Shown here: positions 33,127-43,600 of the stretch, in pieces | Position numbering within the stretch: position 1 is the stretch's first letter | Layout: every line of letters begins with the position of its first letter | Assembly (NCBI RefSeq): GCF_025149915.1 | Contig: NZ_CP102278.1 | Span: 558,001 to 622,000 of the forward strand | DNA: 64,000 nt | Reading direction: 5' to 3' | Source of the DNA: Coprococcus eutactus | GTDB lineage: Bacteria > Bacillota > Clostridia > Lachnospirales > Lachnospiraceae | Made by a program: the position numbers and the translations under genes | The notes under the pieces: generated by a model | What the model was told of the DNA's origin: nothing | Seen by the model: only the letters and a program-made list of their open reading frames with translations | Database searches by the model: none

Positions 33127-34065
33127 ATGAAGAGTAGACAGGTAAGGAATTCACTGCTGCTGGTTTTGACAGCTTTTATATGGGGCGTAGCCTTTGTTGC
33201 ACAGAGACAGGGAGGAGATACGGTTGGACCGTTCTCTTTCAACGGAATACGATCGCTGATCGGCGGTGCTGTTCTTATACCGGTCATATTTATAATTGAC
33301 AGGATAAAACCGTCTGATAGGAAACCGCTCAATAGATCAGATAGAAAGAGACTTGTGATTGGAGGTATATGCTGTGGAACTGTTCTGTTCTTGGCAAGCT
33401 CTGCACAGCAGCTTGGTCTTTATATGGGAACACCGGCGGGGAAAGCGGGATTTCTCACAGCGTGTTACATATTGCTGGTTCCAATACTGAGTCTGTTTTT
33501 GAAGAAGAAATGTGGCTGGAATATATGGCTTGGAATAGTTATAGCTGTGGTGGGGCTTTATCTGCTTTGTATGAGCGGGTCACTGTCATTTCAGAGCAGC
33601 GATCTTATGATGCTTGTATGTGCATTGCTTTTTGCTGGACATATACTTGTGATAGACCACTTTTCACCTCTTGTGGATGGAGTCAGAATGTCCTGTATAC
33701 AGTTCTGGGTATGTGGAATTCTCAGCATATTCCCGGCGTTTTTCTCTGAGATGCATCACAGTGTGGCCGGGATTGCGGCGTGGGTTCAGCCTCTCGGTAC
33801 ATTGAGTGCGTGGATTCCTATACTATATGCAGGAGTATTGTCGTGCGGAGTGGCATATACACTTCAGATAGTTGGACAGAACGGACTAAATCCTACAGTC
33901 GCATCAATGATCATGAGTCTTGAATCGGTATTTTCTGTCATTGCCGGATGGTTGATACTTGGTGAGAAGATGGGAGGCCGGCAACTGGCAGGATGTGGGC
34001 TGATATTTGCGGCAATACTTCTTGCCCAGATCCCGGCCGGACGAGAAAAGAAAGAGATGGTATGA
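33127..34065 (+). CDS. EamA/DMT-family transporter
   Basis: A 312-residue permease with ten predicted helices in two EamA repeats; the first repeat starts LLLVLTAFIWGVAFVAQRQG and the second ends in the ESVFSVIAGWLILGEKMG motif, which is the family's best conserved stretch. Exporter of amino acids or metabolites in characterised relatives; substrate unknown here. Preceded by ACGAGAGG. Not obviously linked to the T-box-controlled gene that follows. Confidence 0.92.
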   Translation: MKSRQVRNSLLLVLTAFIWGVAFVAQRQGGDTVGPFSFNGIRSLIGGAVLIPVIFIIDRIKPSDRKPLNRSDRKRLVIGGICCGTVLFLASSAQQLGLYMGTPAGKAGFLTACYILLVPILSLFLKKKCGWNIWLGIVIAVVGLYLLCMSGSLSFQSSDLMMLVCALLFAGHILVIDHFSPLVDGVRMSCIQFWVCGILSIFPAFFSEMHHSVAGIAAWVQPLGTLSAWIPILYAGVLSCGVAYTLQIVGQNGLNPTVASMIMSLESVFSVIAGWLILGEKMGGRQLAGCGLIFAAILLAQIPAGREKKEMV

Positions 34066-34186
34066 ACGTCTTGAGAGTCGATGATAAAAATACTTTGTTT
34101 TCACAAGAAAAAATATGCAGCAGGTGTACATATATCGCTGAAACACTTGAAAAAAATACGAGTTTTTATTTACTTGCAAAAATGGG

Positions 34187-34215
34187 TTGACATTAAAATA
34201 CTTCAGTGCTAATTT
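34187..34215 (+). promoter_or_regulatory. promoter of the T-box/cstA transcript
   Basis: Perfect TTGACA (34187-34192), 17-bp spacer and TAATTT (34210-34215) place the RNA start near 34222, just at the base of the T-box stem I. Confidence 0.6.
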
Positions 34216-34221
34216 ATGTAC

Positions 34222-34548
34222 CGAACAAAGAGCAAATGCAAAGAACAGAATACGGTCGTCAAAGATCGCATACTTCAGAGAGCCGCCGGTTGGTGTGAGA
34301 CGGTGTATGTCCTTGATGATTATCCTCTGCGAGCAGTACACTGAATTCCTTGGTCATGAGATATCAGGGACAATAGGTGTCACCGGTTTTCTACCGTTAC
34401 ATAGAAGCTTATTTCAATAGACATTGAGTAGTGGTCAGGCGAGATGAGATCAGAGAGGTCATCCTTTTATGATGGCAAATAAAGTGGTAACGCGGAAGTA
34501 TACAGGCTTTCGTCTTTATGAGATTGCATAGAGACGAAAGCCTTTTTT
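34222..34548 (+). ncRNA. T-box leader (tRNA-sensing riboswitch)
   Basis: The conserved T-box sequence AATAAAGTGGTAACGCGG is at 34479-34496. It is followed by an intrinsic terminator (GGCTTTCGTCT at 34505 with AGACGAAAGCC at 34532, then six T). Upstream, stem I has the AGAGAGCC...GGTGTGAGACGG distal loops and pairs CATAC/GTATG and CGTCAA/TTGATG. The specifier loop faces ATTATCC; AUU (Ile) followed by A is my best guess for the specifier, with low confidence. Uncharged tRNA would stabilise the antiterminator and turn on the downstream cstA gene. Confidence 0.88.
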
Positions 34549-34679
34549 AATGTGTTTTTTATGTATAAACTCTTTGTACGAATAAATCATGTATCAGCCA
34601 GCTTGAGACCATTACGGATTCATGAGCAGGCATATACTTAAAAAAGGAGCCGCTGCAAGGCGGGAGAAAGGAGAAAGAT

Positions 34680-36401
34680 ATGAATAGTTTAGTTATCATT
34701 CTTATCGCAGTAGTAGTTTTAGGTGCTGGGTATCTTGGCTATGGAAGATGGCTTGCAAAGAAGTGGGGTGTAGATCCAAATGCAAAGACCCCGGCAGTTG
34801 CAAACGAGGATGGAAAGGATTATGTTCCTTCATCAAAGCTTACAGTATTCGCACATCAGTTTTCATCGATAGCAGGTGCCGGTCCTGTTCAGGGACCTAT
34901 CATCGCAGCCATGTTCGGATGGGTTCCAGTTTTACTCTGGCTGCTTGTCGGAGGCGTATTCTTCGGTGCAGTTCAGGATTTTGGTGCACTTTACGCGTCA
35001 GTTAAAAATGGTGGTAAGTCGATAGGACTTGTCATCGAGAAGTACATAGGCAAGGCAGGAAGAAGATTCTTCTCTCTGTTCTGCTGGCTCTTTACACTTC
35101 TTGTTATAGCAGCATTTACATCGATGGTTTCATCGACATTTAACGGTTTCACAGCAGGTGCTGACGGAGCTGTGACAAAGAACTTCAACGGCGCTGCAGC
35201 GGCAACAGTTTCAATGTTGTTCATAGTAGTAGCCATGGTATTCGGTGTGGTTATGAAGACATGCAAGAATATGAAGGAGTGGCTCAAAGCTATAGTAGCC
35301 ATCGTCCTCATCGTTGCAATGTTTGCGGTAGGTATGAAGCTTCCTTGGTACTTAAATGGTGCCCAGTGGAATTACGTAATCATGGCTTACCTCTTCCTCG
35401 CATCAGTACTTCCAATGTGGTTACTTATGCAGCCAAGAGATTACATGACAACATTCATGCTGGTAGGCATGCTGATCGGTGCATTTGTCGGTGTCCTGGT
35501 CGGACATCCGGACATGAACCTGAATGCTTTCAACGGTTTCACAGTTGTATCATCAACAGGTGTTAAGAGTTATCTGTTCCCAACACTGTTTGTAACTATC
35601 GCCTGTGGTGCGGTTTCCGGTTTCCACAGCCTTGTTTCATCAGGAACATCATCAAAGACAGTAAAAAATGAAAAAGATATGCTTTTCGTAGGTTACGGCG
35701 CAATGATCCTTGAGACACTCCTTGGAGTTATCTCACTTATAGTAGTTGGTGCTGTCGCAGTTGGCGGCAAGGCTCCGGAGGGTCTTACACCTTTCCAGAT
35801 CTTCTCACAGGGTATCGCAGGATTCCTCGAGAAGTTCGGACTTCCAAACTCAGTTGCAAATGTATTCATGACAATGTGTGTATCAGCACTTGCCCTTACA
35901 TCACTTGACTCAGTTGCACGTATCGGACGTATGTCATTCCAGGAGCTCTTCATGGGAGACACAACAGATACATCCAAGATGCCTGCATGGCAGAAGGTGC
36001 TCACAAACAAGTATTTTGCAACAGTTATAACACTGTTCTTTGGATATCTTCTCTGCAAGGGTGGATATTCAAATGTATGGCCACTCTTCGGATCAGCAAA
36101 CCAGATGCTTGCAGCCCTGGTACTTATAGGAGTAGCAGTATTCCTCAAGGCTACAAACAGAAAGCATGCAATGCTCTACCCACCTATGCTGATAATGCTT
36201 GCTGTTACATTTACAGCCATAGTGCTCAATGTAATTGGCAATATACAGAAGTTCCAGGCTGGAACAGCTACATTCCTTGTAGAAGGACTTCAGCTTATAG
36301 TCGCTGTATTCCTCATCGTTCTTGGTATCATAGTGGCCATCACATGTATCAAGAAGCTCGTTCTTATGAAGAAGGAGAATGCTGAAAAGGCAGAGGCTTA
36401 A
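34680..36401 (+). CDS. cstA: carbon starvation protein A, peptide/pyruvate transporter
   Basis: A 573-residue membrane protein with about sixteen helices. CstA landmarks are the N-terminal GYLGYGRWLAKKWGVDPNAK, the VFAHQFSSIAGAGPVQGPII motif, AGFHSLVSSGTSSKT-like sequence (SGFHSLVSSGTSSKTVKNE) and a C-terminal GSANQMLAAL. In enterobacteria relatives import peptides or pyruvate on starvation. Control by a T-box leader here ties expression to amino-acid shortage, which suits peptide uptake. AGAAAGGAG precedes the ATG. Codon usage is strongly biased, suggesting high expression. Confidence 0.94.
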   Translation: MNSLVIILIAVVVLGAGYLGYGRWLAKKWGVDPNAKTPAVANEDGKDYVPSSKLTVFAHQFSSIAGAGPVQGPIIAAMFGWVPVLLWLLVGGVFFGAVQDFGALYASVKNGGKSIGLVIEKYIGKAGRRFFSLFCWLFTLLVIAAFTSMVSSTFNGFTAGADGAVTKNFNGAAAATVSMLFIVVAMVFGVVMKTCKNMKEWLKAIVAIVLIVAMFAVGMKLPWYLNGAQWNYVIMAYLFLASVLPMWLLMQPRDYMTTFMLVGMLIGAFVGVLVGHPDMNLNAFNGFTVVSSTGVKSYLFPTLFVTIACGAVSGFHSLVSSGTSSKTVKNEKDMLFVGYGAMILETLLGVISLIVVGAVAVGGKAPEGLTPFQIFSQGIAGFLEKFGLPNSVANVFMTMCVSALALTSLDSVARIGRMSFQELFMGDTTDTSKMPAWQKVLTNKYFATVITLFFGYLLCKGGYSNVWPLFGSANQMLAALVLIGVAVFLKATNRKHAMLYPPMLIMLAVTFTAIVLNVIGNIQKFQAGTATFLVEGLQLIVAVFLIVLGIIVAITCIKKLVLMKKENAEKAEA

Positions 36402-36449
36402 TTGATGAGTGGGGGATTCCCCGTAAAGATTTTAAATATAATATCTATA

Positions 36450-36491
36450 GAGAGGCACCAATACTCCAATCGTATTGGTGCCTCTCGTTTT
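36450..36491 (+). terminator. intrinsic terminator of cstA
   Basis: GAGAGGCACCAATAC (36450-36464) and GTATTGGTGCCTCTC (36472-36486) form a perfect 15-bp stem followed by GTTTT. Confidence 0.85.
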
Positions 36492-36551
36492 AGATTTTCG
36501 AAGGTTAAAAATATATTAATATTGCACAAAAAAAGTCTGCTATTTATGACA

Positions 36552-36581
36552 TTGACAATAAACAACAACATGTTGTATCAA
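36552..36581 (+). promoter_or_regulatory. adhesin operon promoter with central palindrome
   Basis: TTGACA (36552-36557) and TATCAA (36576-36581) are 18 bp apart, and the perfect 12-bp palindrome ACAACATGTTGT (36565-36576) fills the spacer, a likely repressor site. Confidence 0.5.
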
Positions 36582-36662
36582 TAATGGTAAAAGGGAAATT
36601 GGGCATATATGTATGTGTTGAAAGTTATACATAAAAGATAAAAAGAGGGGAGAAAACAAAAT

Positions 36663-39600
36663 ATGAAGACTACCAGATCTAAAATACTAATATTGACAGG
36701 GGTGATTATGTTTGTCCTGTCAATTCTAATATTCAATATGGCACATGTCAGTGCGGCAGATACAGAGGTATACGATACAAAGGATGGAAAATGGATGTAC
36801 CAGATTGTCAATGCATCAAAAAAAACAGTCAGTCTGGTGGCGTATTGTTCTGATGACAAAAAAGATTTTCCACAGACACTTAATATACCATCATCTGTTG
36901 TCTCGGAGAAAGGTGTTAAGTACACTGTGACGGAATTAGGCTATGGTTATGTAGATTATGATGAAGTATATAATGATAATTTATTTGAATATTGCGATGG
37001 AGATTATTCTGAGAAAGTAAAAAAAATAGTTATACCCTCATCTGTACAGAAGATAAATCAGGGAATGTTTGGTTATGGTTTGCAGGCAACTGTCGCATTT
37101 GCCCAAAACAGTAAATGTACAACCATTGGAGAATATGTATTCAGTGAATCTGATATTACAGAGATCACGATACCTAAACTGGTGAAAAAAATTGACAACT
37201 ATGCTTTTGAAAATTGTGAAAAACTTAAGAAAGTAAGCTTTGAAAAAGGATCACAGCTTACCAGCATAGGTTGTTATGCATTTAGCAAATGCAATGCTTT
37301 GACTTCATTGAAATTGCCTTCAGGTGTTACGACTCTGGGGGAGAGCTTTATAAGTGAATGTGATTCACTTACAACTTTTGAGATACCGGCAGGAATAAAG
37401 AATCTGGATATGGCTGCGTTTATAAATTCGACGGCTATCGTAAAGTTTGCTGCAAATTCTACATGTATAAAGATATATAATTCGCTGGGGTATTTTGACG
37501 ATTCTGCAAATTTAGGTGACTTTGTAATACCTGCATCAGTCAAGGTGATAGACAATAGTTCATTTTACGGTGCAAAGGTTACGTCGGTCAAGTTCGCATC
37601 GGGGGCAAATTGCACAGGTATTGGGGGAAGTGCATTTTCCAGTTGCTCTGGACTCACAGCAGTAACGCTGCCGGCAAAGCTGACATCGATCGGTGATGGG
37701 GCATTTGAGGACTGTACAAAGCTGAAGAGTATAACGATACCGGCCGGGGTAACAAAGATAGGTGAATATGCTTTTGCTGGATGTAGTTCTCTCACCACAA
37801 TTACAATGAGTGCAAATTCAAAATTGACTGAAATTCCCGATTACTTTGCACAAAACTGTGGCAAACTTACAGCTTTTACAGTGACAGCATCAATCAAAAA
37901 GATTGGTACGGAGGCATTTAGCAGATGTAGATCACTGGCATCAGTAACTTTTTCAGCAAATTCGAAATGTTCAGACATAGGTGACTATGCTTTTGCGGGC
38001 TGTTCTGCATTGAAGAGCATCAAATTGCCAGCGTCAGTAACTAAACTGGAATCAGGAGTGTTTATGTCGTGTATAAAACTTACTGAGATCGATATAGAGG
38101 CTGATAGTATAGATCTGCCGTATTGCGACACATTTGCAACAAATGCATATAGCTCTGATGAGGGTGCATGGTGGGGACTGTGGAGTGATTTGGGAACATT
38201 CAGCGGTAATATATATGTCAACAATGATGATGTAAAATACAGTGTTTCGGATGAACTTTGGGATTATCAATTGACGGATGAACCAGTAGTACCCCAAAGC
38301 TGTATTATCATACGAAATTACACAGTTGTTCTGAAAGAGATAGATAAATCACATGGAGTAAAAATAATAGCATCGAAAACAGTTGGTTATAATGAGAAGT
38401 TCAAAATATCCGATTTTGCACCAGCTGCTCCGGATGGATATAAGTATGTATGGTCACTACCTAATAGAGGCGGTCTTGTAGATCCGAATGCTGCATTTAG
38501 CAGATTATCAAAGAATGGATATTTGTCTATTCTGGGATGGCTCAGTGAATGTACATACACTGTAAAGTACGATGCAAACGGTGGAGCTGGCAAGATGGGC
38601 GCGCAGGAGGAAATCAAGTACTCTTCAGATCTGACACTTAGAACAAATGCATTCTCAAGACGGGGATACGTGTTTGGTGGTTGGAATACCAGTGCTGATG
38701 GAACAGGTAAAGCTTACGCTGACGGTGCATCTGTAAGTAAAATTACGAACAATGATGAGATCGTCCTGTATGCACAGTGGAAGAAGATAGAGAGTTTTGC
38801 ATATTACCTGCCATATTCTATAAAAAATGGAAAGTTTGTATGCAACGATTATTCCCATACAGTGTACAGTGGAAATGTCGAAAGCGTAATGGATTATGAT
38901 CAGGCAGCAGCTGCTGCATCGTCTGTGGGTGGAAAGACTGTGACTGATGAACTGACATACATATATATGGATGGTGAGAATAAGGAACAGACCATAACCA
39001 AGAAATGGTCTGACATAGCTGCATTTGAAGGTTGGAATACGACAGATCAGACTGATGGCAGAGTGTCATTCAGATATCCAGGCACAGCAACAGAGAGTAC
39101 TTATAGAAGCGGTCAGAATATAACGATAGGGGCTTCTGTGGCACTTGTCCCTAATATAGTATATAAGAAGCTCACGATAAGCTTTGACGGCGGACAGGCA
39201 GAGGAAGATATGGTGGATGTTGTGAGTGAGCATGGACAGCTGGCAAGCGAGTCTCTGCAGAACAAGCTGAACAGGGATGGGTATGAATTTGCAGGCTGGA
39301 CGGTCGCACAGATGACATCAGGAGTGAATGAGAGCGTGCTGATACCGGCGGTGGATCTGAACCGTGGTGGGCAGCTTGACGAGTCGGATGTCTATGCGCT
39401 GTACATGTTTGCGGACAGCAATCTGCATGTGACTTTGAAGCCGGTTTGGAGCAGACTGGAAACTTATATGATCCAGTTTAAGGCTAACGGCGGAAGTGGC
39501 TCTATGAAACAAATAACATATATATGTGGTGAAAAGAGAAAATTACCAGAATGTACATTTTACCGAAAGGGTTATATATTTGCAGGCTGGTCGGTGGATA

Positions 39601-40631
39601 GAATCGGACCGGTAAGCTACGGGGATGGCTCAGTTATAAGCCGTACAGCAGAAGAAGGCGATGTGCAGCTGTTTGCGGTGTGGAACAAGCTCAACTACAC
39701 ACTGGTATATGATGCAAACGGCGGAGACGGATACATGCCAAATCAGACAGTTGAAAGTCAGTCGAGGCACACTCTTAAGACTGTGGGATATGTAAAGGAA
39801 GGTGCTGAGTTCCTGGAATGGAATACCAGGGCTGATGGTTCTGGAACAGCATATCCTGATGGCGGCACTATGATACATGCAGCCCTGGCCGAGGGAGAGA
39901 CGATGACTCTGTATGCGATATGGAATCCTAACATAGTAATGCTGTCATTCAATGCAAATGGAGGATTGGTAAGCAGAGCATCCAAACAGGTACAGTATGG
40001 GGAGCCGTGTGGAACACTTCCGACACCAAAGAGGACGGGCTATACCTTCAGCGGATGGTTCACAAGAAGGAATGGAGGCAGTCAGTATACAGCAGATACG
40101 ATCGTAGATGTGGACAGCGATATCGTACTGTACGCGAGATGGGAGTCACAGAAGTATAAGGTGTCATTCAATGCAAACGGAGGAAAATTGAGTGGTGTCA
40201 GCACGATTGAGGTCACATCAGGAAAGTCGATTGGTCAGCTTCCAGGTGCAGCTCGAAAGGGATATGCATTTGACGGATGGTACACTTCAAGTGAAGGCGG
40301 AATTAAAGTAAATACGGTATACAAGGTGACTGGAAATGTCACATTGTTTGCCCACTGGAAGCTTACGACCAAGAAGATAAGGATAGTTATGAATGTGGCA
40401 AAGATAGCTGGGGCAAAGGGATATGAGCTTCAGTATTCCACATCTGCCGGATTTGGCGGGGCCGTGACTCTCACGGACAGGATGACAAATGCAGGAAGTT
40501 ATTCAAGAGAGGTAGGTAATCTGAAAGCAGGAACGACATACTACTTCAGAGTCAGATCATATGCTGTCAAGAGAGGCAAGAAGGTATATGGATCCTGGAG
40601 CGCTGTTCAGAGAAAGACCACGTCAAAATAA
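36663..40631 (+). CDS. secreted BspA-type LRR / InlB B-repeat surface protein
   Basis: A 1322-residue exported protein. A signal peptide (about 1-35, ending HVSA) precedes a region of BspA-like leucine-rich repeats (about 90-500) with repeated units of the form AFxxCxxLxxxxIPxxVxxIG. Then come about six InlB-type B-repeats (Listeria-Bacteroides repeats), each with YDANGG, GYxFxGW and VxLYAxW landmarks, and a C-terminal fibronectin-III-like domain with TTYYFRVRSYAVKRGKK. No LPXTG anchor, S-layer or choline repeats are visible, so attachment is unknown. Likely an adhesin. Followed after 30 bases by a paralog. Confidence 0.88.
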   Translation: MKTTRSKILILTGVIMFVLSILIFNMAHVSAADTEVYDTKDGKWMYQIVNASKKTVSLVAYCSDDKKDFPQTLNIPSSVVSEKGVKYTVTELGYGYVDYDEVYNDNLFEYCDGDYSEKVKKIVIPSSVQKINQGMFGYGLQATVAFAQNSKCTTIGEYVFSESDITEITIPKLVKKIDNYAFENCEKLKKVSFEKGSQLTSIGCYAFSKCNALTSLKLPSGVTTLGESFISECDSLTTFEIPAGIKNLDMAAFINSTAIVKFAANSTCIKIYNSLGYFDDSANLGDFVIPASVKVIDNSSFYGAKVTSVKFASGANCTGIGGSAFSSCSGLTAVTLPAKLTSIGDGAFEDCTKLKSITIPAGVTKIGEYAFAGCSSLTTITMSANSKLTEIPDYFAQNCGKLTAFTVTASIKKIGTEAFSRCRSLASVTFSANSKCSDIGDYAFAGCSALKSIKLPASVTKLESGVFMSCIKLTEIDIEADSIDLPYCDTFATNAYSSDEGAWWGLWSDLGTFSGNIYVNNDDVKYSVSDELWDYQLTDEPVVPQSCIIIRNYTVVLKEIDKSHGVKIIASKTVGYNEKFKISDFAPAAPDGYKYVWSLPNRGGLVDPNAAFSRLSKNGYLSILGWLSECTYTVKYDANGGAGKMGAQEEIKYSSDLTLRTNAFSRRGYVFGGWNTSADGTGKAYADGASVSKITNNDEIVLYAQWKKIESFAYYLPYSIKNGKFVCNDYSHTVYSGNVESVMDYDQAAAAASSVGGKTVTDELTYIYMDGENKEQTITKKWSDIAAFEGWNTTDQTDGRVSFRYPGTATESTYRSGQNITIGASVALVPNIVYKKLTISFDGGQAEEDMVDVVSEHGQLASESLQNKLNRDGYEFAGWTVAQMTSGVNESVLIPAVDLNRGGQLDESDVYALYMFADSNLHVTLKPVWSRLETYMIQFKANGGSGSMKQITYICGEKRKLPECTFYRKGYIFAGWSVDRIGPVSYGDGSVISRTAEEGDVQLFAVWNKLNYTLVYDANGGDGYMPNQTVESQSRHTLKTVGYVKEGAEFLEWNTRADGSGTAYPDGGTMIHAALAEGETMTLYAIWNPNIVMLSFNANGGLVSRASKQVQYGEPCGTLPTPKRTGYTFSGWFTRRNGGSQYTADTIVDVDSDIVLYARWESQKYKVSFNANGGKLSGVSTIEVTSGKSIGQLPGAARKGYAFDGWYTSSEGGIKVNTVYKVTGNVTLFAHWKLTTKKIRIVMNVAKIAGAKGYELQYSTSAGFGGAVTLTDRMTNAGSYSREVGNLKAGTTYYFRVRSYAVKRGKKVYGSWSAVQRKTTSK

Positions 40632-40661
40632 ATGATATAAAGGGAAAAGGGAGGAAACATT

Positions 40662-43600
40662 ATGTTAAAGAAGATGAGAGTATGGCTGATGTTGGTGTGT
40701 GCATTTATAATGGCTGCGACAGTCGTAAGCAGTGTATCGTTTAAGTCAGATGCTGCGACTACGATACAATACACCGTCAAGGATGAGCTCAGTAGTGATG
40801 AAGCGTGGAGAATATGGGTACAGAAGGACGATGGTAAATGTATCATAAGACCTGTGACAACATCAACGATAACAGGTGTCAATTCAGGTGCGGTGGTTAT
40901 CCCAACTAAAGTAACAGTTAAAAAGACCAAAAAGAGTTACACAGTCAACACGATAGGAAACAGTGCATATAAGGGAAACACAAAGATCACATCGGTCAAC
41001 TTCAAGAACGCAACAGGACTTGTATCTATAAGAGAGAATGCATTCAGTGGATGTACAGGTTTGAAAAGAATATACAACCTGAACTACGCAACGGGGCTTA
41101 TAACAATATCAGCTGGGGCATTCCAGGGGGATACAGCACTCACGAGTGAAAATACAGGAGGACTTGCACTTCCAGCAGGGCTTAAGACAATAGGCGCAAA
41201 TGCTTTTAATGGATGTAAGAATATCAAATGTATAAATTCAGTCAGAACAAAAAATCTTACGGCAATAGGAACAGACGCATTTAAGGGTGTAAATTCAAAG
41301 TGTGTGACATATGTCGATAGTACAACACGCAAAACTTTATATACAGGAAAGGTTCCTGGAACAGTTATAGTTTATTACTATAAGATAATTTATAACAGCA
41401 ATGATGGACAAAAAGATACATATACAGAAAATTTGACATATCAGACAAATAACGATAATTATTCCTGGAGTTTTATACATGATGCATCCATATTTAGCCG
41501 CAAAGGATATACTTTCCAGAACTGGAATACAAAGGCAGATGGAACAGGAACTATATATAAGCCTGATCAGGAAGTGGCCAACCTGACAAAAACAGGAACC
41601 TTCAATCTCTATGCGATATGGAAGAAAAATACATATAAGGTGCACTTTGTGAAGAATGAGCCGAAAAAATTCGACACTCTGGAGAGTTTCACGGTATCTG
41701 GAACAATGGCGGACACATCATGTACATATGATGTCTCAAAGGCAATTCCGGCAAATTCATATACGTGTACAGGTTTCGTATTTGATGGCTGGTACAAGAA
41801 TGCTGATTGTACAGGAAGTGCAGTCACAAGCCTGTATAATCTGATCCCTGTAAATGGAGGTACAGTTAATCTGTATGCCAAGTGGACCCCGATATACTAT
41901 CAGGTAAAGTTTGACTCAAATGGGTCAGGTGATCGCCCTGAGAGTTATAAAGTGTATTACAACTATTCGTTCAGCCTGCCAAAAGATATATTTGACAAAA
42001 AGGGATATAATTTCAAAGGATGGTCAGATACACAAACGGGCAGCGTCAAGTATAAGAGTGGACAGTCAGTCAGCAATCTGTGCAGTACTAATGACGGAGT
42101 AGTAACACTCTATGCAGTGTGGGAACCGATAAGTTATACTGTAACATTTGTAAAGCCGATACTGATGGAGAACCGTGACGAAAATATCCAGACGGCAGTG
42201 TCTGGCGAGGTAGACAATGTCAGTGCAACGTATGATGTCAGGACAGAACTCCCAGCGGGGTATACATGTAAGGGATATACATTTAAAGGCTGGAAGACGG
42301 AAGTCGGTGATAAAGTAGAAAGTATATATAACCTCACAGATAACGACTATGAAATAGTAAAGCTCTATGCGGATATGAGCCCTGTTGAGTACTCAGTCAG
42401 ACTTGATAAAAATGAAGGAGAACTGAAGGACGGAACGGCCGAGTATGAACCTTTTAAGATGCTCTATTCGTATTCATATGCCATAGATGGTGACAGATAT
42501 CAGAGGACAGGATATGTACTCAGCGGATGGTCAACGGAGAAGGATGGCGCAGTCCAGTACAAGACTACAGACAAAGTAGTGAATCTGAGAGATACTGAAG
42601 GTGAGGTTACACTATATGCAAAGTGGCAGCCAATCACATACACGGTGGTTTTTGATTCAAATACTGAGGATCCGGACAGTGTAGATGGGTACAAGGATTC
42701 TGTAAAGTTTACATATGATGTGGCAAAGAAACTTGGAAATTGCGGCTTTGAGCATAAGGGATATGTGTTCACAGGATGGAACACAGAGCGCGATGGAAGC
42801 GGAACGGCATTTACAAACAACCAGATAGTAACCAATCTCAGCACCGAGGATAAAGCGGTTATCACTTTATATGCACAGTGGAGGCCGATAAAGTACACGG
42901 TAGTATTTGATCTTGGAATAGGTGGAGAGGGCACAGCCCCTGACAGTATAGAGTGTACATTTGGTGAAAGCTTTAATATGCCGGAAGAAGATACGGACAA
43001 GATGACAAAACCGGGATACAGGCTTGACGGCTGGTGTACCAATATGAACGGAATTGAAGATGAGGACACGGACAAGATATTTGATCTAGGACAGGAATGC
43101 AGTGAACCGCTCACATATAATGACGGAGAAGAGGTTACACTGTATGCACAGTGGAAATCAGAGAAGTTCAAGCTGAGATATGTCACAGGCACCGAGGAGG
43201 TCATAGCAGACAGCAGAGTGACATCAACCAATTCCAGAACGGGCGTGCTGACACCGGAGGCAGAGGAATCGTACAAGAGTGGATACGAGTTTGCAGGATG
43301 GAACACAAAGGAGGACGGAACAGGTATTACGGTAGGAGATAGCTTCAGACCTCTGAACAATACAGCGGCTCTCCGCGGCGGTACAGTGGATGAGGGAGAC
43401 AGTTACACAATAATAGTTACACTGTATGCACAGTGGGCACCAAAGTCCTACGAGGTGAATATCACGCTGTCCTGTCCTGGCTATAAGACGGGAAGCCTGG
43501 CAACCAATACCCCATTAAAGTACACTTTTAAGTATGGGCAGAAATTTGCATCGAAACTTCCAACTCCGACACTTAAAGGATACGATTTCCTTGGATGGGC

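Noticed and set aside
36402..36584. 60-codon frame directly after cstA
   Set aside because: It runs through the perfect cstA terminator stem and has no ribosome site.
42500..43360. 286-codon open frame on the minus strand inside the second adhesin gene
   Set aside because: It is antisense to a clearly coding B-repeat region; its long opening results from the repetitive codon pattern, and the protein is Ser/Pro/Val-rich without domains.
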